DNA of 10,827 nt, taken from Methanomicrobiaceae archaeon UBA436 (GTDB taxonomy: Archaea > Halobacteriota > Methanomicrobia > Methanomicrobiales > Methanoculleaceae). Within the stretch, counting starts at the first letter, position 1. Each line of letters begins with the position of its first letter. A program made the position numbers and the translations under genes. Positions 1 to 6,686 of the stretch are shown piece after piece. The notes beneath the pieces were generated by a model. The model made no database searches. It was not told the origin of the DNA and worked only from the letters and a program-made list of their open reading frames with translations. The stretch lies in contig DAFR01000059.1 in the NCBI GenBank assembly GCA_002497965.1, positions 3,954-14,780 of the forward strand. The letters are read 5' to 3'.

Positions 1-1384
1 GCTGGCTTGCGATCTCCTCGTAGAGGCGGTAGGTGATACTCACTGCAAGCAGCAGCCCCGTTCCACCGACCGCACCGATCACACCAAAGAGGTTCGCGAC
101 AACCGAGAGGAGGCCGATGAACACACCGCCGATGACGGTGATCCTTGGTATGTAGCGGTCGAGGTACTTCTCAAGCACCTGTTCGTTCCGCCGGTAGCCG
201 GGGATCTGCATCCCGCTTCTCTGGATCTGCCGGGCCACGTCCTTTGAGTCGAGGCCTGCAGTCTTGACCCAGAAGAGCGCGAAGATCGCACCCCCGACCA
301 CCATAACGGCGATATCGATGCCCATGCGCATGAGGATCTCCCAGGGGGCATGCCCGAGATCGGAGAGCCACCACATCCAGTCATGCGGCCGGTTGATGGG
401 AGCGATATACCACATGAGGCCGTTGACCGGCGTCTGCCCCTGGAACGTGCCGAGGATCGTTATCCCGGCGTTCGAGAGGAACATCCCGATCATCTGGATG
501 TTCGCCTGCAGCACCCGAACCAGGATCATCGGCAGAACACTCGCGTAGATGAGCTTCACCGGGAACCGCGCGCGGGCGCCGCGGACAGCGGTATGCGCGA
601 GCGGGATCTCGATACGGGTCGACTCCACGTAGACGATGACCATGAAGATCGCGACCGTCGTAACGAGGGCAAGCATGTCCGTGCCGAAATACTCGAGGAA
701 GTTTGCCCCCGACGTACCTATGGCGAACAGCCGCGGGAAGAACCCGATCGGGAAGGGATCCGTGCCCGTCTGCCAGTTCAGGAAACCGTTCACGAGGCCC
801 TGCGAGACTCCCGCAACGATGAAGAGCCCCACACCCGAACCGACACCCCACTTGGTGACGACCTCGTCCATCAGCACCACCAGGAGTCCGCCGAGGCAGA
901 GCTGGAGGAAGATCAGGAGCGAGACCGTGAGCGTACTGCCGCCGAAGAACTGCGTTGCCACCGACGGGTCGGGCATCATCAGCCCGCTCGCGACCATGGG
1001 AAGCGCTTCGACGATGATCATCACGAAGATGAGCAGTTTCTGCAGGCCCATATACATGACCTGGCCGCGTGCATCGCTGGTATCGATCTGCAGGATTCCG
1101 GCGCCCTTGAGCAACTGCAGCACGATGGATGCGGTGACAATCGGCCCGATACCGAGATGCAGAAGCGAACCGCTTGCACCGGCAAGCAGGGCACGATATA
1201 TTCCGAAAATATCCTGTGACTCCGGAGAGAGCCCGAAGATATCGATGTTGGTCAATGTGAAGTAGAGGAGCAGAATCGCAAGCGTCCACATAAGTTTATT
1301 CTTAAAATGGACGTGCCCCTCCGGACTTCGGACTGCAGGCATCGCTGCAAGGATGGGTTCAAATCTATCCAGCAGATCTCCCAT
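1..1384 (-). CDS. secY: Protein translocase subunit SecY (Sec61 alpha), 3'-truncated by window edge
   Basis: SecY is the channel subunit of the SecYEG/Sec61 translocon in the cytoplasmic membrane, moving signal-bearing proteins across or into the bilayer. I translated 461 residues from ATG 1384 to the window edge with no stop; archaeal SecY is about 470-490, so only the final segment is missing. Visible parts include the cytosolic N-terminus (MGDLLDRFEPILAAMPAVRSPEG), TM1 (about 32-45, WTLAILLLYFTL) and the plug/TM2 region (GSLLHLGIGPIVTASIVLQLL, 72-92). About ten hydrophobic segments follow in all. The large cytosolic loop before TM9 (VARQIQRSGMQIPGYRRNEQVLEKYLDRYIP, about 383-413) binds ribosomes, and TM10 ends LAVSITYRLYEE. 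AGGTGA sits four bases before the ATG. secY closing the spc cluster is standard. Confidence 0.97.
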   Translation of the reverse strand, partial: MGDLLDRFEPILAAMPAVRSPEGHVHFKNKLMWTLAILLLYFTLTNIDIFGLSPESQDIFGIYRALLAGASGSLLHLGIGPIVTASIVLQLLKGAGILQIDTSDARGQVMYMGLQKLLIFVMIIVEALPMVASGLMMPDPSVATQFFGGSTLTVSLLIFLQLCLGGLLVVLMDEVVTKWGVGSGVGLFIVAGVSQGLVNGFLNWQTGTDPFPIGFFPRLFAIGTSGANFLEYFGTDMLALVTTVAIFMVIVYVESTRIEIPLAHTAVRGARARFPVKLIYASVLPMILVRVLQANIQMIGMFLSNAGITILGTFQGQTPVNGLMWYIAPINRPHDWMWWLSDLGHAPWEILMRMGIDIAVMVVGGAIFALFWVKTAGLDSKDVARQIQRSGMQIPGYRRNEQVLEKYLDRYIPRITVIGGVFIGLLSVVANLFGVIGAVGGTGLLLAVSITYRLYEEIASQ

Positions 1385-1405
1385 GGTTTCACCTAAAAAA
1401 GGAGA
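1385..1405 (-). promoter_or_regulatory. L15-secY intergenic spacer with T6 run and Shine-Dalgarno
   Basis: This is the longest spacer in the window (21 bases). On the minus strand it reads five bases (TCTCC), six consecutive T (plus-strand A run at 1395-1400), then AGGTGA (1389-1394) four bases before the secY ATG. The AGGTGA is a clear ribosome binding site and supports the start at 1384. T-runs can weaken archaeal RNA polymerase, so partial termination or pausing between the ribosomal genes and secY is conceivable, but one run of six is short. I see no TATA box/BRE arrangement that would suggest a secY-specific promoter. Confidence 0.6.
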
Positions 1406-1831
1406 TCAGACGGTCGTTGCCTGACCGCCCATCTCCTCAATCTTTGCCCGGGCCCGTTCTGAAAACTCCCGGGCGGAGATGCTCATCTTGTGGGTGACTC
1501 TTCCGCCACCCAGCACCTTCTCGATGCCGATTTCGGTAGCATCGAGGGCAATGAGGTCTCCTTCCTGGCTTGCAAGCCCCTCACGGAGCAGTGTCTCGGC
1601 CATCTGGTCGATCTCCCCGATGTCAAGAGCGGATACCGGCACGGAAGTCTTGCTGACAAAACCGTGCTTGCCGTTGGATATCTCGCCCTTCAGGTAGAAA
1701 TGCGAGAAGCGGTGGTCCCGCTGCCCGGCTCTACCTCGTCCACCCCTGTTGCCAGCGCCACGCCGGTTCTTGTGCGTACCGCCACCACAGGTCCGTGAAC
1801 CCCTATATTTCGATCGCTTGTTTACGGGCAT
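1406..1831 (-). CDS. rpl15: Large-subunit ribosomal protein L15 (uL15)
   Basis: L15 is a late-stage 50S assembly protein whose basic extension runs into 23S rRNA. I start it at ATG 1831 (141 residues, MPVNKRSKYRGSRTCGGGTH), with AGGTGA five bases upstream. The GTG at 1840, which overlaps that same AGGTGA, would add Met-Arg-Leu and is less likely. Family features are RGSRTCGGGTHKNRRGAGNRGGRGRAGQ (10-37), the archaeal form of the glycine/arginine-rich extension. A globular domain follows with LIALDATEIGIEKVLGGGRVTHKMSISAREFSERARAKIEEMGG (93-136). The stop TGA is followed by 21 bases before secY, the longest gap in the window, containing a T6 run and AGGTGA. Confidence 0.96.
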   Translation of the reverse strand: MPVNKRSKYRGSRTCGGGTHKNRRGAGNRGGRGRAGQRDHRFSHFYLKGEISNGKHGFVSKTSVPVSALDIGEIDQMAETLLREGLASQEGDLIALDATEIGIEKVLGGGRVTHKMSISAREFSERARAKIEEMGGQATTV

Positions 1832-1836
1832 CAGTC

Positions 1837-1842
1837 TCACCT
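1837..1842 (-). promoter_or_regulatory. L15 Shine-Dalgarno overlapping the L30 stop codon
   Basis: AGGTGA, complementary to the conserved 3' end of archaeal 16S rRNA, consists of the last L30 sense codon (AGG, Arg) and the L30 stop TGA. It lies five bases before ATG 1831, which supports that start for L15 over the upstream GTG at 1840, because the GTG lies inside the binding site itself. A ribosome terminating on L30 would be sitting on this site, so re-initiation coupling is likely. Confidence 0.7.
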
Positions 1843-2298
1843 CATCTTGTAGAGGAGATCGTTGATCTGGGGGCCATAATAGCCGAGAGCTCCACCCTGC
1901 TGAAAGGTTCGCTTGATAGTTTTATAGCCCTTTCGTGGCGGGTGCAGTCTTAACACCGGCTTGATCTCCACCAGATCGCGAAAACTCGTCTCACCGCTGC
2001 AGAGCGCTGTTGCGAATTCATCGATGTCGGCATACGGGGTATGCGCACGGACGTAGTCGTCAGTCAGCTGGTCGTTCCCGGTCAGTCTGCCCCGGGTGTG
2101 CAGGAGGGTGGCCAGGGTCTCCCGGTCCACCTCGCCGTACGCCACGTAGTCCTTCACCTTGCGAATCATGCCCAGGTACGCAGGCGTATCGGGCACGAGG
2201 ACGCAGTGGTTGACATGGTGCAGACGAAGCATCTTGAGGGTGTCCTTGATCTCGCGGTTGGTATTGACCACGCCGCGCACCTGTACTACCGCGTACAT
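1837..2298 (-). CDS. rpl30: Large-subunit ribosomal protein L30 (uL30)
   Basis: L30 binds 23S rRNA on the solvent side of the 50S. The 153-residue product is the long archaeal/eukaryotic (L7e-like) form; bacterial L30 is about 60 residues. It starts [35 protein letters not shown], the universal L30 domain, and continues PAYLGMIRKVKDYVAYGEVD (39-58). The archaeal C-terminal extension follows, with FRDLVEIKPVLRLHPPRKGYKTIKR (106-130) and ALGYYGPQINDLLYKMR at the end. I chose ATG 2298 because of this match and GGAGGG eight bases upstream. The frame is open further upstream through S5, but those residues do not resemble L30. The last codons ATG AGG TGA contain the L15 Shine-Dalgarno AGGTGA. Confidence 0.96.
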   Translation of the reverse strand: MYAVVQVRGVVNTNREIKDTLKMLRLHHVNHCVLVPDTPAYLGMIRKVKDYVAYGEVDRETLATLLHTRGRLTGNDQLTDDYVRAHTPYADIDEFATALCSGETSFRDLVEIKPVLRLHPPRKGYKTIKRTFQQGGALGYYGPQINDLLYKMR

Positions 2299-2915
2299 CA
2301 CTCTGTCCCTCCGATTCTGACGAAATTCGTCTGCTTGAGCGCCTCGAAGGTCGCCTTGGCATAGTTGATGGTCGTCCGGGTCTGCCCCCGGTTGAAAGCC
2401 CAGACATCCTTGATGCCTGCAAGCGTCAGGACCTTCTTTGGGGTCTCTCCGGTCACAAGACCGATCCCCTGTGGGGCGGGCTTGAGCGTCACCCGGACGC
2501 TGCCTGCCTTCCCGGTCACTTCGATCGGGATTGAGTGCCCGGTGTCGCAACCGCACTCCCAGCTTCCGCATCCGCGGGAGACTTTGATCAGGTTCAGTTT
2601 TGCGTTTACGATTGCCTTCTGGATCGCATTGCCGACCTGGACATCCTTTCCCTGGCCGAACCCGACGTAGCCGTTCCGGTTGCCAACCACCACGACGGTG
2701 CGGAACTTCACACGGCGACCCGAGTCGGTCATTCGCTGAACCATGTTGATGTCCAGCACCTCGTCCTCCAGGTCGGGCAGGAGGAGATCGACGATCTGGG
2801 GCTCCTTGATCGGCCTGCCGCTCGCGAGCACCTCATCGATACTGGTGATCTCGCCTGCGGCGACCATGCGCCCGAGACCGGTGAGCGGAATCCATTCTTC
2901 CTGTACGTATGCCAT
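2298..2915 (-). CDS. rps5: Small-subunit ribosomal protein S5 (uS5)
   Basis: S5 lies at the mRNA entry site with S3 and S4 and affects translational accuracy. The 205 residues show the archaeal/eukaryotic (S2e-like) architecture. There is an N-terminal extension (about 1-60), then the double-stranded-RNA-binding-like domain with [25 protein letters not shown] (66-90). The Cys-containing archaeal loop [16 protein letters not shown] follows at 113-128. The C-terminal domain has [32 protein letters not shown] (141-172). Start ATG 2915 comes one base after the L18 TGA. Near the end, the Gly-Gly codons of RIGGTE contain GGAGGG, the probable L30 ribosome binding site, and the TGA overlaps the L30 ATG by one base. 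Confidence 0.97.
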   Translation of the reverse strand: MAYVQEEWIPLTGLGRMVAAGEITSIDEVLASGRPIKEPQIVDLLLPDLEDEVLDINMVQRMTDSGRRVKFRTVVVVGNRNGYVGFGQGKDVQVGNAIQKAIVNAKLNLIKVSRGCGSWECGCDTGHSIPIEVTGKAGSVRVTLKPAPQGIGLVTGETPKKVLTLAGIKDVWAFNRGQTRTTINYAKATFEALKQTNFVRIGGTE

Positions 2916-2916
2916 G

Positions 2917-3444
2917 TCAGACCAGCTCCTTCTTGATGGCCAGAGCCACAGCCTCTACATTCTCTACCAGGTTACCTGCCCGCTCGGGAGCATACCTGGC
3001 AATGTGGGCACCCTTGAGCCGTTCCTCATCGGGGAGGATCGACTCGCCATAGGGGACATCGAGACCGCCATCCACTGCTCCCTTGAGAGCGGCAAATACG
3101 CGCGCTCCGGGCTTTGCCCGGGCGAGTCCGATATCAAGGATACTCTCCTCGCATCCTGCATTCAACGCCTTGACCGCGAACAGCATTCCGGTCAGGTAGG
3201 CGGCCGGGGTGCTGGAGGTCGATCCCTCGTAGCCGTAATCGGCAAGTTCAGCCGAGTATGCAGCTACCAGGGTGCGGTCTCCCTCAATCTCGGGGACGAC
3301 CAGCTGTACGATGATCTGCCGGTTCGTCCTTCGGACGACCATTCTCGGGATTCCTGATGACAGGAGCGACATCCGCTTGTAGTAATCAGTCTTGCCCTCG
3401 TGCCGCCTTCGGAAGGGCACAAAGTATCTTGGGCCGGTTGCCAT
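2917..3444 (-). CDS. rpl18: Large-subunit ribosomal protein L18 (uL18)
   Basis: L18 binds 5S rRNA with L5 and anchors it in the central protuberance. The 175 residues are the longer archaeal/eukaryotic (L5e-like) form. The N-terminus [28 protein letters not shown] (1-28) carries the conserved F+RRREGKTDY-type motif. The central fold has [17 protein letters not shown] (33-49), [17 protein letters not shown] (81-97), the [34 protein letters not shown] signature (101-134), and the helical end. ATG 3444 is preceded by GGGAGGATG at the end of L19e, with a one-base stop/start overlap. A single base separates its TGA from the S5 ATG. Confidence 0.97.
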   Translation of the reverse strand: MATGPRYFVPFRRRHEGKTDYYKRMSLLSSGIPRMVVRRTNRQIIVQLVVPEIEGDRTLVAAYSAELADYGYEGSTSSTPAAYLTGMLFAVKALNAGCEESILDIGLARAKPGARVFAALKGAVDGGLDVPYGESILPDEERLKGAHIARYAPERAGNLVENVEAVALAIKKELV

Positions 3445-3896
3445 TATTTCATCCTCCCTGCCATAGTCTCAACGTGAGCCGCAAGGTGCGCCACGCTCCG
3501 GAACTGGCCTCCGGAAGCCCGCCGGTACATCACGCGGTAGAGACTCCGCTCGATTGTGCCGTCTGCACGCATCACACGCAGAGTGCGACGCTGCGCGCGA
3601 ATCTTCTTTATCCACGCCCGCTTGCCGGGGCCACGCGCTCCAGCGGCGCCCCTCCTCCGCCCCGGTCCTTTCCGGTGGCCGTAGGAACGCTTCGCCATCC
3701 GTGCCCGGGCCCTGCCGCGGCTGTTCCCCTTCACGACGTGAGCCTTGATCACGCCTTCACCGATCAGCTCGCGCAGATCGTTTCTGGAGATAGCCGCCTC
3801 GATATCAGACTGGCGCTCGGGATCGAACCAGACACGGTTGACACCGCACTTGAGAACAGAGGCTGCTATTCTCTTCTGGCTGACGAGATCACTCAT
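3444..3896 (-). CDS. rpl19e: Large-subunit ribosomal protein L19e (eL19)
   Basis: eL19 is an archaeal/eukaryotic 50S protein that reaches across to the small subunit as an inter-subunit bridge. The 150 residues give the typical archaeal length. It opens MSDLVSQKRIAASVLKCGVNRVWFDP (1-26), the helical N-terminal domain with the VWxDP signature. Next comes IKAHVVKGNSRGRARARMAKR (50-70) and the very basic GHRKGPGRRRGAAGARGPGKRAWIKKIRAQRR stretch (73-104), which threads through rRNA. A helical C-terminus with YRVMYRRASGGQFRSVAHL (120-138) ends it. ATG 3896 lies inside L32e (eight-base overlap) and follows GAGGTGA by six bases. Its own final codons contain GGGAGGATG, the L18 ribosome binding site, and the TAA overlaps the L18 ATG by one base. 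Confidence 0.97.
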   Translation of the reverse strand: MSDLVSQKRIAASVLKCGVNRVWFDPERQSDIEAAISRNDLRELIGEGVIKAHVVKGNSRGRARARMAKRSYGHRKGPGRRRGAAGARGPGKRAWIKKIRAQRRTLRVMRADGTIERSLYRVMYRRASGGQFRSVAHLAAHVETMAGRMK

Positions 3897-4320
3897 CTTC
3901 GTTCACCTCTTCTTCGCTTCCGGCAGGTGTTTCACCCGCACGAGTGAGATCTTTTGCGTTCAGCACCTTGAGCCCCAGTTCCAGGGCCCGCGTCTGAATC
4001 ATTCCCCGCTTTCTGTTGCCTACGGATCCACCGATCCGGACGGCCTGCGTCTCGGGGTTCAGTCCCACGAGTTCTGTCGGGGTAAAGACCCGTACATCCT
4101 CATAGCCGCTCGGGTGCATGCCGCGGATTGCCGCGGGGCTCCCGTATCCCGGCCGGGGAAGAACGCCCTTTGCGGCGAACTGCCGTCTCTGCTTGTTGTG
4201 TAGACCACGCGGACGCCGCCAGACATCTGCCAGCCTCGATTTTCGGTGAAGCCCCCGCCTCTTGAAGGCGGGCTTGTTGTGCCGGGTGCGGACGCGGATC
4301 AATCTTCTTGTTTCATCCAT
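3889..4320 (-). CDS. rpl32e: Large-subunit ribosomal protein L32e (eL32) with acidic C-terminal tail
   Basis: eL32 is an archaeal/eukaryotic-only 50S protein bound to 23S rRNA. I place the start at ATG 4320 (143 residues, MDETRRLIRVRTRHNKPAFKRRG), which resembles other archaeal L32e openings. A GTG at 4329 would add Met-Lys-Pro and overlap the L6 stop. The family core is clear: KPAFKRRGLHRKSRLADVWRRPRGLHNKQR (16-45), RPGYGSPAAIRGMHPSGYEDVRVF (56-79), and GSVGNRKRGMIQTRALELGLKVLNAKDL (98-125). The last ten residues form a short acidic tail (GSEEEVNEDE). Its GAG GTG A codons act as the L19e Shine-Dalgarno, and its GAT GAG codons contain the L19e ATG, an eight-base overlap. Confidence 0.95.
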   Translation of the reverse strand: MDETRRLIRVRTRHNKPAFKRRGLHRKSRLADVWRRPRGLHNKQRRQFAAKGVLPRPGYGSPAAIRGMHPSGYEDVRVFTPTELVGLNPETQAVRIGGSVGNRKRGMIQTRALELGLKVLNAKDLTRAGETPAGSEEEVNEDE

Positions 4321-4325
4321 TGGTT

Positions 4326-4850
4326 TCACGCCCTCTCGGTGATGTAGATGCCGTCCTGGAACACCCGGGGGTCACGCTTCGTGATCCTGGTCGCGTGCTC
4401 GATGTTTGCGGCTGTGTTGCCCACCTTCTCCTTATCGATACCGGTGAGAGTCACCTCGTCGCTTCCGATCTTGATGGTGACGCCCTCGATGATATTTGCG
4501 GTCCGGGACTGTTTCTCGCCGAGGAAGTTGTTGATCTCGAGGCGCCCGCCCCGCTGTTTTAACTGGATCGGGAAGTGGTTGTAGACCACCTTCATGCGAT
4601 ACTCGTAGCCTTCGGCGACGCCCCGGATCATGTTCTTCACATGGGCCTCAAGCGTGCCGCTCATGGCGAGGAAACGCTTCTTATTGGACGCCGTGGAGAC
4701 GACGACTTCGCCGCCTTCAACCTTGATATCGATCTGGGGGAAGCGCATGTCACGGGCCAGCGTGCCCTTCGGTCCGGAGACCGTGAGCATGCTGCCTTCG
4801 AGCGTGACGTCCACACCGGGAGGGATCTCGATCTGTCGTGTTATTGCCAT
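4326..4850 (-). CDS. rpl6: Large-subunit ribosomal protein L6 (uL6)
   Basis: L6 binds 23S rRNA near the sarcin-ricin loop and the factor-binding site, with two similar alpha/beta domains. I start it at ATG 4850 (174 residues, MAITRQIEIPPGVDVTLEGS), because AGGAGGGAGA lies seven bases upstream and this is the normal family opening. The same frame stays open to an ATG at 4919, but that would add 23 residues overlapping S8 and unlike L6. Domain 1 has MLTVSGPKG (21-29). Domain 2 follows HVKNMIRGVAEGYEYRMKVVYNHFPIQ. The C-terminus has IEHATRITKRDPRVFQDGIYITERA. The L6 TGA overlaps an in-frame GTG of L32e (4329), though the likely L32e start is ATG 4320. Confidence 0.96.
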   Translation of the reverse strand: MAITRQIEIPPGVDVTLEGSMLTVSGPKGTLARDMRFPQIDIKVEGGEVVVSTASNKKRFLAMSGTLEAHVKNMIRGVAEGYEYRMKVVYNHFPIQLKQRGGRLEINNFLGEKQSRTANIIEGVTIKIGSDEVTLTGIDKEKVGNTAANIEHATRITKRDPRVFQDGIYITERA

Positions 4851-4853
4851 ATC

Positions 4854-4863
4854 TCTCCCTCCT
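4854..4863 (-). promoter_or_regulatory. L6 Shine-Dalgarno in the S8-L6 gap
   Basis: AGGAGGGAGA lies in the 13-base gap after the S8 TAA, with its AGGAGG core seven bases before ATG 4850. It fixes the L6 start at 4850 and argues against the longer open frame that begins at 4919 inside S8. Confidence 0.75.
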
Positions 4864-5256
4864 TTAGTAGACGTATCCCAGCAGCTGCCCGCCGACACCC
4901 GCGCTCCGGGCCTCTGCATGGGAGATGACTCCCTTCGAGGTGGAGATGATCAGGATGCCGAAGTTCTTTGCGGGGAGGTACTGTGACTCCCAGGATTCCA
5001 TATCAGCCATCCCCACCGGGAACCGGGGGGAGATAGCGCCACACTTATTGATCGTTCCGGAGAGCTGGATCCGGAACTGGCCGCCGCGGCCGTCGTCGAT
5101 GAACTCGAAGCCGCCGATATAGCCATTTTCCTGCATAACGCGGAGCATGGCGCCTAACAACTTGCTGGCGGGTTCAACAATAACCTCGTTCTTCCCAGCG
5201 TCGCCGGCATTCTTGATCGTGCTCATCGCGTCAGCGATTGGATTGAGTCGTGCCAT
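4864..5256 (-). CDS. rps8: Small-subunit ribosomal protein S8 (uS8)
   Basis: S8 binds the central domain of 16S rRNA and is essential for platform assembly; in several organisms it also represses its own operon by binding spc mRNA. The 130-residue length is standard. It begins [21 protein letters not shown], has the N-terminal alpha/beta domain with [29 protein letters not shown] (35-63), and ends with the RNA-binding signature [26 protein letters not shown] (105-130). The start is ATG 5256. Its upstream sequence (GGGGTTAGAG after the S14 TAG) is the weakest ribosome binding site I saw in the window. L6 starts 13 bases downstream behind a strong AGGAGGGAGA. Confidence 0.97.
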   Translation of the reverse strand: MARLNPIADAMSTIKNAGDAGKNEVIVEPASKLLGAMLRVMQENGYIGGFEFIDDGRGGQFRIQLSGTINKCGAISPRFPVGMADMESWESQYLPAKNFGILIISTSKGVISHAEARSAGVGGQLLGYVY

Positions 5257-5268
5257 ATTCTCTAACCC

Positions 5269-5448
5269 CTAGTTCATCTTCTTGAAGCCCATTTTCCGGG
5301 CCCACTCACGGAAGCACTGACGGCAGAAGTAGATGCCGTACTTGCGTACAAGGCCCTGCTTCCGGCCGCAGATGCGGCACTCGTTGGCCCCACGGCCGAA
5401 CTTCTTTGCTTTAGCGCCCACTGAAGGTGCTCCTGACTCTTCCGCCAT
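5269..5448 (-). CDS. rps14: Small-subunit ribosomal protein S14, zinc-binding type (uS14)
   Basis: S14 is a late-assembling protein of the 30S head next to S3 and S10. I translated this short gene directly: 59 residues plus TAG. It has the zinc-ribbon pairs C24-X2-C27 ([16 protein letters not shown]) and C42-X2-C45 ([21 protein letters not shown]), the archaeal/eukaryotic S29e-type signature. The first 22 residues form a short Ala/Gly/Lys-containing extension, longer than in some archaea but similar to the haloarchaeal style. The only ATG available is 5448, with GAGGTG six bases upstream across the end of L5. It is the sole gene here ending in TAG. S8 follows 12 bases later with only a weak Shine-Dalgarno. 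The archaeal order L5-S14-S8 supports the call. Confidence 0.97.
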   Translation of the reverse strand: MAEESGAPSVGAKAKKFGRGANECRICGRKQGLVRKYGIYFCRQCFREWARKMGFKKMN

Positions 5449-5451
5449 TCC

Positions 5452-5955
5452 TTACACCTCCACCTGGTAGTGCTCGCGCATGAACGCGATGGCTTCCTCT
5501 GTACTCACTTTCTGGTCCGACGGCAGTTTTCTGCGCTCGGCGACTCTGCGTGCGATCCGCGCGCCTTTGTACTCGAGCACCACGTTGACGTCCATGCCGT
5601 AGATGCCGATCGTCGGGTCATACGACATGCCCGGGAAGTCGGTGTGCTCTTCGATGCCGAAGGAGACGTTGCCGGTCCGGTCGAACTGCGTGACGGCCAG
5701 TTGCCGCTCGATGATGTTGAGCGCGGTCGCGACGAACTTCTCGGCGTTCCCCCGGCGCAGGGTGACCTTGCACCCGATGGGAGCGCCCTTCCTGATACCG
5801 AACGCCGGCTGGGTCCGCTTTGCGATGGTCCGGACGGGCTTCTGGCCGGTGATCTTCTTTACGAGATCCTCAGCCTTGACCAGCCGCTCACCGCTCTCTC
5901 CGACGCCCATATGCACGACGACCTTGTCTATGTAGATATCTCTCATCGCACTCAT
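5452..5955 (-). CDS. rpl5: Large-subunit ribosomal protein L5 (uL5)
   Basis: L5 binds 5S rRNA with L18 in the central protuberance and touches the P-site tRNA. The 167 residues are typical for archaea. Landmarks are the N-terminal IDKVVVHMGVGESGERL (9-25), KITGQKPVRTIAKRTQPAFGIRKGAPIGCKVTLR (35-68), FGIEEHTDFPGMSYDPTIGIYGMDV (99-123) and the archaeal C-terminal helix rich in Glu and Arg. ATG 5955 has GGAGG seven bases upstream inside S4e and overlaps its TGA. A second in-frame ATG at 5946 is possible, but the first fits the Shine-Dalgarno spacing better. The final codons GAG GTG TAA provide the binding site for S14 three bases further on. Confidence 0.97.
   Translation of the reverse strand: MSAMRDIYIDKVVVHMGVGESGERLVKAEDLVKKITGQKPVRTIAKRTQPAFGIRKGAPIGCKVTLRRGNAEKFVATALNIIERQLAVTQFDRTGNVSFGIEEHTDFPGMSYDPTIGIYGMDVNVVLEYKGARIARRVAERRKLPSDQKVSTEEAIAFMREHYQVEV
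5455..5460 (-). promoter_or_regulatory. S14 Shine-Dalgarno formed by the last two L5 codons
   Basis: GAGGTG encodes the final Glu-Val of L5. It lies six bases before the S14 ATG at 5448, with the L5 TAA stop in between. It supports the start of this very short gene, which has no other ATG nearby. Confidence 0.7.
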
Positions 5956-6686
5956 GCTGAGGCCTCCAGTTGGGGAGCAATCGCGGAGCGGCCGACCATG
6001 AAGATGTACTCGTCAATGGTCTCGAACTGCTCGCCGGCCGATTCGTCCATGAGAATGACGCGGTTCGGGACGGAACTCGGGGTTCTGATGACCTCGACGA
6101 TCCTGCCGACTTTCCCGGAGTGCTTTCCACCGACAACCATGGCCACGTTGCCTTCTGCGAAGGGGAAGTGGTCGATGATCTGGAACCGTCCTTCATCGGA
6201 CTTCGGGGCACCGAGGGTCACCACGATGGAGTCTCTTGCCTTGTAGGTGTTGTCGGCCAGGATGTTTGCACCGAACGCAAGGTTCAGCTGTACCTTGCCG
6301 CCCCGGATCGTGGTCTTGTTCCGGATCTTGCAGAGCCGGGTCGTTGAAGACTCCGCCGGGATATCGACGGCAACCAGGTTGCCCCGCTTGTCCAGCTGGA
6401 TGCGGTAGTGCTTCCCGATCTTCGGGATCGAGACGATATCAAAGACACCAAGGCCCATCTGGGGGTTCCTGCAGGCCCGACCGTTGACGATGACATCGCG
6501 CTGGTGCAGGATCTTCCGAATCTCGCTCGCGTTCTGTGCAAGACCGATGTGCTCACGGAGCCAGACACCGACCGGCAGGGCGCCGGCGTTGTGGGGACCC
6601 GGAGCGGTCTTCATGACGAATTTTTGTACTTTCTTCGGGATGTGCCAGGACCCTGGCGCTACCAATCGCTTGAGATAGTTTGACAT
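5952..6686 (-). CDS. rps4e: Small-subunit ribosomal protein S4e (eS4)
   Basis: eS4 exists only in archaea and eukaryotes, where it is part of the small-subunit body. The 244-residue product shows the family's order. The N-terminal segment MSNYLKRLVAPGSWHIPKKVQKFV includes the conserved KRL-APxxW motif. An S4-type RNA-binding domain follows at about 41-86 (ASEIRKILHQRDVIVNGRACR), then the central domain. A KOW motif lies at about 179-200 (GNVAMVVGGKHSGKVGRIVEV), and the C-terminal part has NRVILMDE and FETIDEYIFMVG. ATG 6686 overlaps the L24 stop by one base (TAATG). The last sense codons contain GGAGG seven bases before the L5 ATG, and the S4e TGA overlaps that start by four bases. Confidence 0.97.
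   Translation of the reverse strand: MSNYLKRLVAPGSWHIPKKVQKFVMKTAPGPHNAGALPVGVWLREHIGLAQNASEIRKILHQRDVIVNGRACRNPQMGLGVFDIVSIPKIGKHYRIQLDKRGNLVAVDIPAESSTTRLCKIRNKTTIRGGKVQLNLAFGANILADNTYKARDSIVVTLGAPKSDEGRFQIIDHFPFAEGNVAMVVGGKHSGKVGRIVEVIRTPSSVPNRVILMDESAGEQFETIDEYIFMVGRSAIAPQLEASA

Noticed and set aside
350..1219. Long plus-strand open frame (289 codons) opposite secY
   Set aside because: It is antisense to a clear, full SecY translation. The product is a low-complexity Arg/Asp/Glu/His-rich string with no family resemblance, as expected from the codon periodicity of a GC-rich gene on the other strand.
381..1289. Long minus-strand open frame (302 codons) overlapping secY in another frame
   Set aside because: The SecY frame at the same place encodes a recognisable ten-helix translocon. 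This alternative is Arg/Pro/His-rich noise with no hydrophobic segments.
2299..2571. Upstream extension of the L30 frame into S5
   Set aside because: L30 homology begins at MYAVVQVRG (2298) with a good Shine-Dalgarno. The extra residues are an out-of-frame reading of S5.
4851..4919. Upstream extension of the L6 frame to the ATG at 4919
   Set aside because: A strong ribosome binding site and the family N-terminus place the start at 4850. The extension overlaps the S8 C-terminal signature.
5470..6246. Plus-strand open frame (258 codons) opposite L5 and S4e
   Set aside because: It spans the antisense of two well-identified genes and has no recognisable domain; it is a shadow frame.
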